A stretch of DNA of 64,000 bases from Devosia sp. SD17-2 (GTDB lineage: Bacteria; Pseudomonadota; Alphaproteobacteria; Rhizobiales; Devosiaceae), in contig NZ_CP104002.1 in NCBI RefSeq assembly GCF_029201565.1, forward strand, positions 4,059,001 to 4,123,000, written 5' to 3'. The translations under genes were made by a program, and so were the position numbers. Below the pieces are notes generated by a model that was not told where the DNA came from, ran no database searches, and saw only the letters and a list, made by a program, of their open reading frames with translations. This document shows, one piece after another, positions 10,385-21,301 of this stretch. The first letter of the stretch is position 1. Each line of letters begins with the position of its first letter.

Positions 10385-11173
10385 ATGACCACCGCGATGC
10401 GTCAGGTGCAGATCGTCGAGCTCGCCCGACAAAAGGGTGGGGTCAGCGTCGAGCAATTGGTGGGGCTCTTCGGGGTAACGGCGCAGACGGTGCGCAAGGA
10501 TCTCAATGTCCTTTGCGGCCGCGGCGTGCTCAACCGTACCCATGGCGGCGCCATCTACCCTTCCGGGGTGGAGAACATGGAATATGAGGCGCGCCGGCAG
10601 ATTGCCACTGCCGAAAAGCAGGCCATCGGCGGCGCCGCGGCCCGGATCATTCCCGATGATGCCTCGCTCTTCATCAATATCGGCACCACGACCGAAGCCG
10701 TCAGCCAGGCTCTAACAGAGCATCACGGGCTGATGGTGATCACCAATAACATCAATGTCGCCAACCGCCTGCGCCTTGCGCCCGGCATCGAGGTGGTCAT
10801 CTCCGGCGGGGTTGTGCGCCCATCTGACGGCGGCATTGTCGGCGAGGCGGCCGTCGATTTCATCCGCCAGTTCAAGGTGGATTTTGCGGTGATCGGCGTC
10901 TCCGCAATTGATAGCGACGGAGCGCTCCTCGATTTCGATTTCCGCGAGGTGAAAGTGGCGCAGGCCATCATCGCCAATGCGCGCCACGTCATCCTTGTGT
11001 CGGACGCAACCAAGTTCACGCGCACCGCCCCGGTCAGGATCGGGCATCTGACCCAGGTCCATAGTTTTATCACCGATTATTGCCCCCATGACTCGATCCG
11101 GCAGATCTGCGCCGAGCAGGGGATCAGGCTTATTGAAACAGGCGGGCCACCCGCCCAGGGAGACGATGAATGA
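10385..11173 (+). CDS. DeoR/GlpR-family transcriptional regulator
   Basis: The 262-residue protein has an N-terminal DeoR winged helix (residues about 5-60, VTAQTVRKDLNVL recognition helix, then RTHGGA) and the C-terminal DeoRC sensor domain, which binds a sugar phosphate in characterised members. Its stop overlaps the start of the hydratase-like gene by 4 nt. A 7-bp inverted repeat lies just upstream. It probably represses this plus-strand cluster until a phosphorylated intermediate appears. Confidence 0.92.
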   Translation: MTTAMRQVQIVELARQKGGVSVEQLVGLFGVTAQTVRKDLNVLCGRGVLNRTHGGAIYPSGVENMEYEARRQIATAEKQAIGGAAARIIPDDASLFINIGTTTEAVSQALTEHHGLMVITNNINVANRLRLAPGIEVVISGGVVRPSDGGIVGEAAVDFIRQFKVDFAVIGVSAIDSDGALLDFDFREVKVAQAIIANARHVILVSDATKFTRTAPVRIGHLTQVHSFITDYCPHDSIRQICAEQGIRLIETGGPPAQGDDE

Positions 11174-11903
11174 CTTCTGGCCTAGACGACCTCGCGCAGC
11201 GCCTGGTCGCCGCCCATGATGGCGGCGCGCTGGTTGGACCGATTGCGCCCGAGCTCGTGCCCGCAAATATCGAAGAGGTCTATGCTCTGCAGGACCGCGT
11301 CATCGCCCATGCCGGCGAAGTGGGCGGCTGGAAGATCATGGCCGGCAGCGAGGGCGAGCCGCTCTGCGCGCCGGTTCCGGCCAACCGCTATTTTGAAGAC
11401 GGCGCCTCGCTCGACGCCGAGCGCCATCGCCATTTCCTCGCGGAAGTGGAATTTGCGGTAAAATTGGGTGCCGACCTTTTGCCAGGCCAGCCGGCCGAGG
11501 CGGCCATTGCCAGTGTCCATCCGGTCCTGGAAATGATCGCCAATCCCTTTGTCGACCGGGACGCCACGCCGCGGAACATCCAGCTGGGCGACCTCCAGAG
11601 CAATGGCGCCATTGTCGTCGGCCCGGCTCTGGACCGCAGCATTGTCGAGGGTCTCGACACGCTGGCCGTTGGCCTCTTGCTTGACGGCAACGAGGTCAAG
11701 ACGACGGACAAGGGCGCGAGTTGGGCTGCCGTCGTTGCGGCGCTTGAGTGGCTCGCCCCCATGCCCAAGGGCGCGGCATGCCTCTCAAGGCCGGTCAGGT
11801 GATCATCACCGGCTCACGCGTCCTTGCCCCGCTCGACGCGGCAACGACCATTATCGGCACGCTTGGGCAAGCAGGACGCGTCAGCGCCCGCGTCACAGCA
11901 TAA
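11170..11903 (+). pseudogene. 2-keto-4-pentenoate hydratase/fumarylacetoacetase-family gene, single-base frameshift
   Basis: The first frame gives a hydratase-like protein to residue about 197 (VGGWKIMAG, FLAEVEFAVKLG, DLQSNGAIVVG) and then reads a short unrelated tail to a stop at 11802. The expected C-terminus, GMPLKAGQVIITGSR to a TAA at 11901-11903, continues in another frame. Adding one C to the five-C run at 11756-11760 would restore LEWLAPHAQGRGMPLKAG and a protein of about 244 residues, the family length. The gene is therefore either recently broken or affected by a homopolymer error. The family hydrates or cleaves 2-oxo acids in catabolism. The start overlaps the DeoR stop. Confidence 0.8.
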
Positions 11904-13614
11904 AGTCGACCATGTCGAACTCCACCTCCGCGTCGGCCACTGGCCGGGATGCGGGGGTGGCCGCGGCCCACAGCGTGGCATGGATGGAGCGCTCGGCCTC
12001 CATCGTATAGGCCTTGCGGAGCCCCTCGAGCACTTCGGCCAATGGAGCACCGGGCGCAACCGGCGGAGCGCTGTCGGACAAGGCGGCGATCTGAAGCGCA
12101 ATATCCTGCACCACTTCGGCGAGGGCGGCCTGGCCCTGCAGGCCCGAGGCTGCCGCCTGCAGAAGCTGGATCACCCGCGGACCATCGGAATTAAGGCTGC
12201 CCAGCGCTTCGGCCAAACGGTCGTCGAGCGCCGTGAGCAGGCTCAGCGCATGGTTCGCCTGTTGCTCGAGACGGCCGATCTGGCCGGCATTATCGCCCGC
12301 TGCTGCGGCGCCAAAGGCCTTTGCGAGCTCCGAGGATTGGTCGAGCTGGGTCATGGCGGCTTCCGCTGCCACGACGGTTTCGCTGGTGAGTTCACGCAGT
12401 TGGGTAGCAATCACGGTCAGTGACGCACCGCGCGGGCCGAGCTGGGCGCAGCGCACAGCGGCGTTGAGGCTGACGAGGCGCATATTGGCCTCGATATCCT
12501 GCACGGCCGCGACATGACCGAGGAGCACGCCCACGGTGTCGTGGACGGCCGTTGCCACCGCTTCGAGCTTGGCCCGTTCGTTTTCGCAGTCCCGCAGGAT
12601 CGCCGAGGCGGTGCGCAGCTGGGCGTTGAGCGCTGCCATGGCAGAGGAGCTGCCCTTGTCGCTGCCGTAAAGATCCCGGCTGCGCTCCATGATGATGCCG
12701 GCATCGCTGGCGAGGGCCTCAAGAGCTTGCTCGGCGCCCTCCACCTCGTCGACAAAATCAGCCGCCGCGCCGGTGAGCTGAGCCTGCTCCAGGGCGGCGA
12801 TGGCCGCCACAGCCTCGGCCCGTTCACTCTCGGACAGGGCTGCCTTTCCGGACAGGATATCGCCCAGCCCCGACAGGGCCGCCTCGACATGCTCGAGCCG
12901 CTGGCGGGTGGAATCGCCCACCTGCAGGCCCATCACGGCGCTGCCGATCCGCCGGACGATCTGGCGAGACACGCGGCTGGTCTCGGCACTGCCGGCAGCC
13001 GCCGCCTGGCGTTGACCGCCAAGCGCCTCAAGCGTGCCCTCGAGGCTCCTCGCCAATGCCGTCAGTGTATGGGCATGGGTCTGTTCGAAGCGGGCGCGCT
13101 GGCTTGCGGCCTTGTCGACTTCGGCCGTCAGCTGCCGATAGACCTGAGAGAACTCGAGAATGGTCTGGCTTGCTGTCGAGGAGAGCGTCGCGATGTCGGT
13201 GGTGAAAACTTCAAAATCGTCGCTGTCGCCAACGATCCCCGCAGCGGTCACCCGGGCATTGATCGAGACGATCCCCATCATCTTGACGGCACGGCGGAGA
13301 TCCCCAATGGGCGATTTTGCCCCGGCAACAACCTCAACGAGACGGGCGAGGTCGGCCTTCTCCTGGGCAAAGCTCTCGGAGAGGGCGCGGGCCTTGTCTG
13401 CCACCGCCCGCAGCTGGGCCGTGGCTTCGTCCACCTCGGCGCCCTCAAGGGCGTTTGGCAGGGATTCGAACAGGCGGATCAGCTTGTTGAGCATGGAGGC
13501 GCCTTCGGTGAGGCGTCCCCCCACGGAAACAAAGGCCGTCTCGATCTTCTGGCGTGGCTGGGTCAGCGCATTGGCGAGGGCGTGGATCTGGTCAGGTGCA
13601 GGCAGCCGGGTCAT
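11893..13614 (-). CDS. Soluble chemoreceptor-like coiled-coil protein at the end of the che operon
   Basis: The 573-residue protein has no signal peptide or membrane helix and is rich in Ala, Leu and heptad-like helices. Residues about 373-409 ([19 protein letters not shown], then [11 protein letters not shown]) closely resemble the hairpin tip of methyl-accepting proteins. Residues about 108-145 ([16 protein letters not shown]) look like a second, weaker tip. Its ATG overlaps the cheB stop by 4 nt. By inference it may contact CheA/CheW arrays or modulate them, but whether it binds them is unknown. Its 3' end overlaps the convergent hydratase gene by 11 nt. Confidence 0.7.
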   Translation of the reverse strand: MTRLPAPDQIHALANALTQPRQKIETAFVSVGGRLTEGASMLNKLIRLFESLPNALEGAEVDEATAQLRAVADKARALSESFAQEKADLARLVEVVAGAKSPIGDLRRAVKMMGIVSINARVTAAGIVGDSDDFEVFTTDIATLSSTASQTILEFSQVYRQLTAEVDKAASQRARFEQTHAHTLTALARSLEGTLEALGGQRQAAAAGSAETSRVSRQIVRRIGSAVMGLQVGDSTRQRLEHVEAALSGLGDILSGKAALSESERAEAVAAIAALEQAQLTGAAADFVDEVEGAEQALEALASDAGIIMERSRDLYGSDKGSSSAMAALNAQLRTASAILRDCENERAKLEAVATAVHDTVGVLLGHVAAVQDIEANMRLVSLNAAVRCAQLGPRGASLTVIATQLRELTSETVVAAEAAMTQLDQSSELAKAFGAAAAGDNAGQIGRLEQQANHALSLLTALDDRLAEALGSLNSDGPRVIQLLQAAASGLQGQAALAEVVQDIALQIAALSDSAPPVAPGAPLAEVLEGLRKAYTMEAERSIHATLWAAATPASRPVADAEVEFDMVDFML

Positions 13615-14759
13615 TCGCTGGCTCCGGTTGGAATCTTTGGGGCATTGCGGGAAAAGGCGTTGATTTCGGCGGCCATCTTGGCGAGCGGCAGAACACGGAC
13701 GGCCGCGCCGCGCTGGATTGCTTCCTTGGGCATGCCAAAGACCACCGAGGTGTCTTCGTCTTGGGCGACCGTGTGGCAGCCCATCTGGCGCATCTCGAGG
13801 AGACTGCGCGCCCCGTCGTCGCCCATGCCGGTCAGCAGCATGCCCATGGCATTGCGACCGGCAGATTGGGCCGTGGAGCGAAAGAGAATGTCGACCGACG
13901 GGCGATGCCGCGAAATATGGGGCCCTTCGACGAGTTTTATGGTGTAGCGGGAGCCGTTGCGCACGAGCTGCATGTGCACATTGCCCGGCGCAATCAGGAC
14001 CCGGCCGGGCTGCACAATGTCGCCGTCCTCGGCTTCCTTGATCTCGACGGCGCACACCGTATTCAGCCGCCGGGCAAAGGCGCCGGTGAATTTTTCCGGC
14101 ATGTGCTGCACGATCAGGATGGGCGGACTGTCTGACGGCAGGGCCTCGAGCACTTCACGCAGGGCTTCGGTGCCCCCCGTGGAGGCGCCGATGACGACCA
14201 GCGCATTCGTCACCGGCATGCGTGCCATCACGCTTTCCCGGCGGCTGTCGGAAAAGGGCGGGATGATGGCGTCGGCGGTGAGCTTTGCTTCCACCGTCAG
14301 CGCCGGAGCGGCCTTGCGCAGTCCGCGCAATTTGGCGTGGGCAGCGGCCTTGGCGGCATCGCAGATGCGCATGCGCGATTCTTGCAGGAACTGGGCCGTA
14401 TCGACGCGCGGCTTGGCGACGACATCCACCGCGCCGGCCTCAAGCGCCTGCATCAGCGTATCGGAACCGGCCTGGGCCAGGCTCGAGCAGATCACCACCG
14501 GAATGGGACGCTGCGCCATGATCTTTTTCAGGAAGGTGATGCCGTCCATGCGCGGCAGCTCGATATCGAGGAAGATGACATCGGGCACTTCCTGCCGGAT
14601 GCGCTCGACCGCAACATAGGGATCGGCCGCCGTCGCCATGACTTCGAGGTCAGGGTCGGCGGCGATGATTTCGCTCAGCGTGGTGCGCACCGAGGCGCTG
14701 TCATCAACGATGAGGACACGGATCTTGTTCGAACCGGAGGCAGGCATCCGCATACTCAC
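13611..14759 (-). CDS. cheB: CheB, protein-glutamate methylesterase/deamidase
   Basis: The 382-residue protein removes methyl groups from receptor glutamates when phosphorylated by CheA. The receiver domain has the acidic pair D19/D20, phospho-acceptor D65 and K117 in AKPRVD. The C-terminal esterase shows catalytic S193 (GASTGG), H219 (QHMP) and the aspartate in GMGDDG (313-316). A GTG at 14759 overlaps the cheR stop; an ATG two codons later at 14753 is an alternative start. It is coupled to cheR before it and the receptor-like gene after it. Confidence 0.96.
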   Translation of the reverse strand: MSMRMPASGSNKIRVLIVDDSASVRTTLSEIIAADPDLEVMATAADPYVAVERIRQEVPDVIFLDIELPRMDGITFLKKIMAQRPIPVVICSSLAQAGSDTLMQALEAGAVDVVAKPRVDTAQFLQESRMRICDAAKAAAHAKLRGLRKAAPALTVEAKLTADAIIPPFSDSRRESVMARMPVTNALVVIGASTGGTEALREVLEALPSDSPPILIVQHMPEKFTGAFARRLNTVCAVEIKEAEDGDIVQPGRVLIAPGNVHMQLVRNGSRYTIKLVEGPHISRHRPSVDILFRSTAQSAGRNAMGMLLTGMGDDGARSLLEMRQMGCHTVAQDEDTSVVFGMPKEAIQRGAAVRVLPLAKMAAEINAFSRNAPKIPTGASE

Positions 14760-15622
14760 AGGCGCTGGAATACGGCAGGCGCAACCTGGCGTACGGGAAT
14801 TGTCGTACCGATCATGGACTCCGAATGCCCAAGAAGGAGATAACCGCCAAGGCGCAAATGCGACACAAGTCGCCCAATTACCGCCGCCTGATCCGCTTTA
14901 TCGAAATAAATCAGAACATTGCGCAGGAAGATGATGTCGACGTCCCGATCATAGGGATAGGCACTGTCCATGAGGTTGAGCCTCTGGAAGCGCACCAGCC
15001 GACGCAGTTCGGGCACGATACGGACCTCGGCGCGAGACCCGGACTGGCGCGACCACATGAGGTAGCGGGACTGCATGTCCTGCGGCACCGGGGCAATTTG
15101 TTCGGCCGGATAGACGCCCCGCGTGCCCTGGGCCAGGACGTCGGTCGAAACATCGGTGCCGAGAATGGCATATTTGAAATTATCCTGATGCCGCGCCATC
15201 TCGGCGAGCACCATGGCGATGGTATAGGCCTCGGCCCCGGTCGAGGATGCAGCGCTCCACACCTTGAGCAGGGGCCGACGCTCGCCGGAGCGCGCCCGCA
15301 AGAGATTGGGCACCAGCGTCGACTGCATCAGCTCGAAATGCTCGGCCTCGCGGAAGAAATCGGTCTTGTTGGTGGTGACCACATTGATGAGAGAGTCCAG
15401 CTCCTGATCCAGCCCACCCCGCCGAAAGACATAGTCGCAATAGGCGTCGAAACTGGGCAGGTCCAGAGCCCGCAACCGGCGGCGCAGGCGACCCTCGACC
15501 ATCATCCGCTTGGCGGGCGGCAGGCGGATGCCCACCTCCTGGCCGATCAGGGTGGCGATCTTTCCGAAATCGGCATGGCTGAGATGGTCATCGTCCGCCG
15601 GGACGAGACGCGCAGTCGACAT
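14756..15622 (-). CDS. cheR: CheR, chemotaxis protein methyltransferase
   Basis: The 288-residue protein methylates receptor glutamates using S-adenosylmethionine. The N-terminal all-helical domain is followed by the SAM-binding domain, with [24 protein letters not shown] and a final LLLGHSES. I chose the ATG at 15622; an upstream in-frame GTG would add 14 residues without similarity. It overlaps cheB and lies 65 nt after cheW, so the opposing adaptation enzymes are made from one message. Confidence 0.95.
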   Translation of the reverse strand: MSTARLVPADDDHLSHADFGKIATLIGQEVGIRLPPAKRMMVEGRLRRRLRALDLPSFDAYCDYVFRRGGLDQELDSLINVVTTNKTDFFREAEHFELMQSTLVPNLLRARSGERRPLLKVWSAASSTGAEAYTIAMVLAEMARHQDNFKYAILGTDVSTDVLAQGTRGVYPAEQIAPVPQDMQSRYLMWSRQSGSRAEVRIVPELRRLVRFQRLNLMDSAYPYDRDVDIIFLRNVLIYFDKADQAAVIGRLVSHLRLGGYLLLGHSESMIGTTIPVRQVAPAVFQRL

Positions 15623-15687
15623 ATGGCCCAAGAGAAGTCTCCGCGGGGAAAAAACAGGGTCCACGCGATAGGGCGGACCCGAGGGTG

Positions 15688-16146
15688 TCAGGCGGCCGAA
15701 AGCGCCGCCTCAGCACCGAGCAGGCGGTCCAGGTCGAGGACGGTGACGAACTCGCCATTGCGCCGACCGATGCCGGCAATGCAGTGCCCGACCCAGGCTG
15801 AGCTGACCGCCGGTGGCGGATCGAGCTGGTCGCTGTCGAGCACCGTCACCTCGAACACCCGATCAGCCTTGAGGCCGAGCGTGACAGGGCCGGCAGGCCC
15901 ATTGATCGCCAGCACCACGATACGGGTATTTTCCGTATCCGGCGCCGGCTCCATGCCGAGTGTGCGGCGAAGGTCGATCACCGGGACGCCCTGCCCGCGC
16001 ACGTCGATCATGCCCAGCAGGTTTTCCGGCGCACGCGGCAGGCGCGAGATGGTGCGCATGTCCAGGATTTCCTGGACCTTGGTGACGGGCGCGGCGAATT
16101 TCTCGTTCGCCACGCCCAGTGTCACAAATTGGTTTTGATCAGGCAT
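15688..16146 (-). CDS. cheW: CheW-family coupling protein (second copy)
   Basis: The 152-residue single-domain protein has the CheW beta-barrel pattern (PVTKVQEILDM, LLGMIDVRGQGVPVIDLRR, GIGRRNGEFVTVLDLDRLL). It would bridge receptors and CheA. It lies between mcp and cheR, 151 nt after the receptor gene. With the other CheW at 18382-18894 the operon encodes two adaptors, which may serve different receptors or the soluble receptor-like protein. Confidence 0.93.
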   Translation of the reverse strand: MPDQNQFVTLGVANEKFAAPVTKVQEILDMRTISRLPRAPENLLGMIDVRGQGVPVIDLRRTLGMEPAPDTENTRIVVLAINGPAGPVTLGLKADRVFEVTVLDSDQLDPPPAVSSAWVGHCIAGIGRRNGEFVTVLDLDRLLGAEAALSAA

Positions 16147-16297
16147 TTTCGCTGTCTCTTTGTTTCGCCGTGGGCAAAACCCGTGGCGATTGTGTCCGGC
16201 GCGGCATCGGGCGAAGACCCGATGCCTTGAGCCGCCTTGGCGAAAGACCAGGGCGGCTCGGGCGCACCGCAGATCGCGATGCGCCCCCCTGCATCAA

Positions 16298-18385
16298 TCA
16301 GGCGGCACCGCGGCGCGAGAATTCGGCATCCAGCGCGTCCGAGCCGTCTTCAAGGTCGAGATCGAACCCACCGGAGCTGGACTTGGGCTTCTTGGCCGCC
16401 TTCTGCATATGCGGGGCGGAGGCCATGACTGCGGCGCGAAGATCCTGCCGCGCGGACTTGTTGGCTGCCGGGGCCGAGATGATCTGTGCGCTGGTATCAA
16501 GCCGGAAGTAGCTGATTGCCGACTGCAGCTGCTCGGCCTGGCTGGCCAGTTCTTCGGCCGTGGAGGACATTTCCTCGGCGGCAGATGTGTTCTGCTGGGT
16601 CACCTTGTCGAGCTGCTGGATGGCGGTGTTGATCTGGGCCGCACCGGCATTCTGCTCGCGGCTGCCTGCGGAGATTTCTTCCACCAGTTCGGCCGTGCGC
16701 TGGATGTCGGGCACGAGCTTGGAGAGCATATCACCGGCCGACTGGGCGGCCTTGACCGTGGTGCCGGAGAGCGTCGAGATCTCGGCGGCGGCCGCCTGGC
16801 TGCGTTCGGCAAGCTTGCGCACTTCGGAAGCCACCACCGCAAAGCCGCGGCCATGTTCACCGGCACGCGCCGCTTCAACGGCCGCATTGAGCGCCAGAAG
16901 ATCGGTCTGGCGGGCGATTTCCTGAACCACCATGATCTTTTCGGCGATGGTCTGCATGGCGACCACTGCGCTGTTGACGGCGTCACCCGAGGCGATGGCA
17001 TCGGCAGCGGACTGACGGGCGATCTTTTCGGTCTGGGTGGCGTTGTCGGCGGACTGCTTGATGGTCGCGGCCATTTCTTCCATCGAGGCGGACGCCTCTT
17101 CGGTCGAGGAGGCCTGTTCGGTAGCGCCCTGGCTCAGCTGTTCGGCTGTGGCGGACATTTCCTGGCTGCCGGCAGCGACATTGCGGGTTGCGGCGGTCAC
17201 TTCGGCCACCACTTCGCGCAGCTTGGCGGTCATGGCGTTGAGAGCCTTGATCAGATCGCCGACTTCATCATCGCCACGGATATTGGCGGTGGCATTGAGA
17301 TCGCCATCGGCAACGTCATTGGCCAGACGCACAGCGGCGGTGAGGGCACGGGAGATGGAGGTGACGATCCAGGTGCCGGCAATTGCTGCGATGACCACTG
17401 TGCCAATGAGAAGGGCGATCAGCAGCATGCGAGACTGTTCGTAAAGCGCGTTTGCTTGAGCGACGCTGCTGGTTGCCTGTTGCGTGTTGGCGTCGACAAC
17501 CGTCCGCAGAATGGTGGTGGCCTGACGCTGAAGCGGCTCCACTTCCGAAGAGATGATGGTGTTCGCTTCAAGGTCGGCGCGGGTGAGACTGATAGCATTG
17601 CCTTCGTTCATGGCGTCCACCATGGCTGCGAAGTCGGCGGCCACAGCGTTGGCCATACCGATTTCGGCGGCGCCCACCTGACGTGCGAGGGCTGCAACCT
17701 GCGGGGTCATGCGCTCGATGACAGCAGAGAAGTCGTTGTTCCACTGCTCCTGGCGTGCGGGAGCGCTATCAGCGAGCAAAATGTTGCGGTGCTGACGGAA
17801 CACGTCCGCCACGTCGAGGAACAGGGTCGAAACGGTATCGTATGCCTGGAATGCAGATGGGTCGTTGGCGTTGACGCGGTTTCGAATGGCCGTACGTAGG
17901 CTAGTCAGCGAGTTTTCGATCGCAGTAATCGTCTCGCTGCCACGTGTCGTCGTGATCTCGAATGCACGCGTATCGCTATTGGCGCGGGCTAGTTCGGTGG
18001 CCTTCTGGGCACTGGCCCAATAGGCGTCCAGCGTCTCGATAAAGGACTGCATTTCGACGTTCAGGTCGTCACGGCCCAATTTGCCGATCAGAGACTGCGC
18101 CGTCGTATTGATGACGGAATAGCTCTCTGCAGACTGGCTGATCAGATCGGCGATCTCCGCGTCATCCGAACTAGCGACAATTCCGCGAATATCCGCGACG
18201 AGTTCGGTCATGCCGCTCTCGATCGAATTCAACCTGAACGATGTGGTGATCGGCCCATTGATGGTGTCGTTTATCGAGGCGGAAAGCGTCCCAAGCCCCT
18301 GAATGCCAAGGGTCATGCCAACGCCTGTCAGCGCCACGACGGCGACGAACGCCCCCGCCAGTTTAGTCTTGATAGTCAGTCTCAC
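16298..18385 (-). CDS. Methyl-accepting chemotaxis protein (4HB sensor, HAMP, MCP signalling domain)
   Basis: The 695-residue transmembrane receptor has TM1 at about residues 8-30, a helical periplasmic sensor of the four-helix-bundle type to about 318, TM2 at about 319-341 and a HAMP domain at about 340-392. The long signalling coil has a canonical tip ([19 protein letters not shown], 492-510, then HGRGFAVVA). There is no C-terminal NWETF-like tether for CheR. Its start overlaps the upstream cheW stop by 4 nt, so it is stoichiometrically tied to the signalling core. The ligand is unknown. Confidence 0.95.
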   Translation of the reverse strand: MRLTIKTKLAGAFVAVVALTGVGMTLGIQGLGTLSASINDTINGPITTSFRLNSIESGMTELVADIRGIVASSDDAEIADLISQSAESYSVINTTAQSLIGKLGRDDLNVEMQSFIETLDAYWASAQKATELARANSDTRAFEITTTRGSETITAIENSLTSLRTAIRNRVNANDPSAFQAYDTVSTLFLDVADVFRQHRNILLADSAPARQEQWNNDFSAVIERMTPQVAALARQVGAAEIGMANAVAADFAAMVDAMNEGNAISLTRADLEANTIISSEVEPLQRQATTILRTVVDANTQQATSSVAQANALYEQSRMLLIALLIGTVVIAAIAGTWIVTSISRALTAAVRLANDVADGDLNATANIRGDDEVGDLIKALNAMTAKLREVVAEVTAATRNVAAGSQEMSATAEQLSQGATEQASSTEEASASMEEMAATIKQSADNATQTEKIARQSAADAIASGDAVNSAVVAMQTIAEKIMVVQEIARQTDLLALNAAVEAARAGEHGRGFAVVASEVRKLAERSQAAAAEISTLSGTTVKAAQSAGDMLSKLVPDIQRTAELVEEISAGSREQNAGAAQINTAIQQLDKVTQQNTSAAEEMSSTAEELASQAEQLQSAISYFRLDTSAQIISAPAANKSARQDLRAAVMASAPHMQKAAKKPKSSSGGFDLDLEDGSDALDAEFSRRGAA

Positions 18386-18894
18386 AATGCAGACCCTTCT
18401 TCTGATGCTGCGCCGACTGGGCTCCTGCCCGCCGAAGTCTCGAAAATTCGTTCCATGTCCGGAATGATGATGAAGCCGCCGTTGCGCTTGCCGATGCCCT
18501 TCACGAATTCGGGCCGCCAGCGCATGCCGACCTTGGGCGCCTCCTCGATGGAGGCTGCCTCGATGTCGGTGACATCGTGAACCTTGTCGGCAAGGATGCC
18601 GGCAATGGTGGGCTCGCCGTCGATGTCGACTTCCATGACGACGATGCGCGTGTCCTCATCGGGCTCGGGCCGAGCCATGCCGAACATGACGCGGAGGTCG
18701 GCCAGCGGCACGACGCGGCCGCGGACATTGATGAGCCCGCCCACGAAGGCCGGCGAATTGGGGACGGCGGTAATGGGCACGAGATCGAGAATTTCCCGAA
18801 CCCGACCGGCCTCGACGGCGAATAATTCGTCTTCCAGCCTTATGGTGAGGGCCGTCATGGAGGCGGCGGAGGCGATATCGTCGGGCGCGCTCAT
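18382..18894 (-). CDS. cheW: CheW-family coupling protein (first copy)
   Basis: The 170-residue protein is a single CheW domain ([53 protein letters not shown]) with short hydrophilic extensions. It couples the receptor encoded immediately downstream to the CheA encoded immediately upstream, and overlaps both genes by 4 nt. Confidence 0.94.
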   Translation of the reverse strand: MSAPDDIASAASMTALTIRLEDELFAVEAGRVREILDLVPITAVPNSPAFVGGLINVRGRVVPLADLRVMFGMARPEPDEDTRIVVMEVDIDGEPTIAGILADKVHDVTDIEAASIEEAPKVGMRWRPEFVKGIGKRNGGFIIIPDMERIFETSAGRSPVGAASEEGSAL

Positions 18895-20936
18895 GCGGCT
18901 CTCCCCACCGACTGGTTGTATTCGATATAGCTCTGTCCCGCGCCGACCAGATGGGCGGTATCGAGGATCAGCGCGACCGTGCCGTCACCCAGAATTGTGG
19001 CGCCCGAGAAGGACTTGATGCCCGAATGCAGCTTTGAGAGCTGCTTGATGACGGTCTGGTTGTTGCCGATGATCTGGTCGACGACGAGCCCGACCCGGCC
19101 CTCGCCGGACGAGACGATCACCACCTTCTGGTGGGCTTCCGCCTCGCCCTTGAGGCCGAAGACTTCGCGCAGGCGCAGATAGGGGACGAGGCTGCCGCGA
19201 ATATCGAGGAAGTTGCGCCCCTTGGCGTGCGCCTCGATGCCTTCGGGCAGTTCGACGCATTCTTCGACGGCGGCCAGCGGGATGGTGTAGCGGCCGTCGC
19301 CGACGCGGACGAGCATGCCATCGATGATGGCGAGGGTCAGCGGCAGGCGGAGAGTGAGGGTCGAGCCTTCGCCCGGTTTGGTGGCAAGATCGATGGTGCC
19401 GCGCAGCCCGTCGATGGTCCGCTTGACGACGTCCATGCCGACGCCGCGGCCGGAGAGCGAGGTCACTTCCTTGGCGGTCGAGAAGCCGGGAGCGAAGATC
19501 AGGTGGTAGAGTTCCTGGTCCGTCAGCTTGGCGTCTGGGGCGATAATGCCGTTCTCTTCGGCCTTGGCGCGAATGCGGGCGGCGTTGAGCCCTGCCCCGT
19601 CATCAGAGACGGAAATTGCCACTTCCGCACCCGAGTAAACGGCTGAAAGACGGACTGTTCCCTGGGCGGATTTTCCTGCTGCGACGCGGCTTTCCGGGCT
19701 TTCGAGGCCGTGATCCACCGCGTTGCGGATGAGATGGACCAAGGGATCGGCGAGGCGCTCGATCATGGTCTTGTCGAGCTCGGTGTCCTCACCGGTGGTG
19801 ATGAACTCGATGGGCTTGCCCAGCTCGGCCGAGACGTCGTGGACGAGGCGCCGGAAGCGGCTGAATAGGGTTCCGATGGGCACCATGCGGATGCCCATGG
19901 TGGTGTCGCGAAGCCCGGAAGACAGGCGTTCCAGCTCTTCGGCGACAGTTTTCAGATTGATGTCGGCGCTCTGGGCGGCGATCTGGGTGAGGCGGGCCTG
20001 GGCGATGACAAGCTCGCCGACCCGGTCCATCAATTCGTCCAGCCGCTCGGCCGGAACGCGGAGCGAGGTGGCGGCCGGTTTGTCTTCGCCGGCCTTCTCG
20101 GCGGGCTTGCTCCGCCTGGGTGGTGGCGGCGCAGAAGCGAGTAGCGCGGGAGGCGTATCGGTTAACAGACTGTTAGCATCGAGAGGCCCGTCCTGCGAAA
20201 TGGGTGACACAAGCTGCGCTTCCTCGAGCGGCTCGAGCGTGAGCTCCATATTGTCGCGCAGGAAGAGGAAGACATCGTCGATTGCCGCTGCCGGATCGGC
20301 GGCGGTCATGTCGACCTGCCAGCCGATATAGGCGTGCTCGGGATCGATGAGATCGAGATTGGGAACGCGGTCGGTCAGCGGCGTGATCTCGCAGGGACCA
20401 ATGGCGGCGAGCTCCTCGAGAAGGAGCAGCGGATTGGTGCCATAGAGCAGGGCATCAGCCGGCAGGTAGAAGCGGAGGCGCCAGCGGGTGGGCCCGGCTT
20501 CCGGCGCCGCGGCGACATCGACGGCGTTCATCTCGGCGCGCACGGCCGGAGCGGATGGAAAAGCGTCGCCTTCGACGATGGCCCGCAGCTCGGAGAGGAT
20601 GCGGGCTCCGCCTTCGACAGATGCGTCCGGCGTCTCGATCAGCAGATGAATATGGTCCTTGGCGTCGAGCGCGACGCCGATCAGCGCGGCATTGACCTGG
20701 CTCTGGCCCTTGCGCACGCGATCGAAGGCGGTTTCGAACTCATGGACGAACTCGGCGACGGCGGTGAAACCGAACATCGCTCCCGAGCCCTTGATGGTGT
20801 GCAGGGCCCGGAAGGTGGAATTGACCAGATCGCTGTTGTCGGGATCCTGGTTGAGATCGAGGAGCCCCGCCTCGAGCTGGTCGAGCAGCTCGCGCGCCTC
20901 CTGGCGAAAGGTTTCGCTGGGATCGGAGATGTTCAT
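18891..20936 (-). CDS. cheA: CheA, chemotaxis histidine kinase
   Basis: The 681-residue kinase has an N-terminal Hpt domain with phosphorylatable H46 (ALHTIKGSG), a linker with a P2-like region, a dimerisation domain (about 290-350, RVPAERLDELMDRVGELV), an ATPase domain (N-box HLIRNAVDHGLE, G1 SDDGAGLN, G2 GRGVGMDVV) and a C-terminal CheW-like domain (about 540-670). It receives signal from receptors through CheW and phosphorylates CheY and CheB. It overlaps cheY upstream and cheW downstream by 4 nt each. Confidence 0.97.
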   Translation of the reverse strand: MNISDPSETFRQEARELLDQLEAGLLDLNQDPDNSDLVNSTFRALHTIKGSGAMFGFTAVAEFVHEFETAFDRVRKGQSQVNAALIGVALDAKDHIHLLIETPDASVEGGARILSELRAIVEGDAFPSAPAVRAEMNAVDVAAAPEAGPTRWRLRFYLPADALLYGTNPLLLLEELAAIGPCEITPLTDRVPNLDLIDPEHAYIGWQVDMTAADPAAAIDDVFLFLRDNMELTLEPLEEAQLVSPISQDGPLDANSLLTDTPPALLASAPPPPRRSKPAEKAGEDKPAATSLRVPAERLDELMDRVGELVIAQARLTQIAAQSADINLKTVAEELERLSSGLRDTTMGIRMVPIGTLFSRFRRLVHDVSAELGKPIEFITTGEDTELDKTMIERLADPLVHLIRNAVDHGLESPESRVAAGKSAQGTVRLSAVYSGAEVAISVSDDGAGLNAARIRAKAEENGIIAPDAKLTDQELYHLIFAPGFSTAKEVTSLSGRGVGMDVVKRTIDGLRGTIDLATKPGEGSTLTLRLPLTLAIIDGMLVRVGDGRYTIPLAAVEECVELPEGIEAHAKGRNFLDIRGSLVPYLRLREVFGLKGEAEAHQKVVIVSSGEGRVGLVVDQIIGNNQTVIKQLSKLHSGIKSFSGATILGDGTVALILDTAHLVGAGQSYIEYNQSVGRAA

Positions 20937-21301
20937 GCCCCGGTGACCTTTTTTATCACCGCAAGAAGCTGGTCCTGCTTGAAGGGCTTTACGATCCAGC
21001 CGGTGGCGCCCGCTTCCTTGGCCTGACGCTTGAGATCCTCGTCGGACTCGGTAGTCAAAAGGATGATCGGAATGCCCTTGCTCGAGGGATGCTGGCGATA
21101 TTTGCGAATGAACTCGATGCCATTGAGCACCGGCATGTTGAGATCGGTGATGACGGCGTGGACAGTATTGGTCGTCGCCTTGTCATAGCCATCCTGGCCG
21201 TTGACCGCCTCGATGACGTCGAGACCGGCGGCACTGAGCGTCATCGCCACCATCTGGCGGATGGATGCTGAATCGTCGATTGTCAGGATAGTCTTGGTCA
21301 T
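20933..21301 (-). CDS. cheY: CheY-type response regulator
   Basis: The 122-residue protein is a stand-alone receiver with acidic pair D9/D10, phospho-acceptor D53 (ITDLNMP), switch threonine in LLTTES (about 83) and K105 in VKPF. It would carry the signal from CheA to a flagellar or other output, or act as a phosphate sink. It overlaps the STAS gene and cheA by 4 nt. No second cheY is seen in this operon. Confidence 0.95.
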   Translation of the reverse strand: MTKTILTIDDSASIRQMVAMTLSAAGLDVIEAVNGQDGYDKATTNTVHAVITDLNMPVLNGIEFIRKYRQHPSSKGIPIILLTTESDEDLKRQAKEAGATGWIVKPFKQDQLLAVIKKVTGA

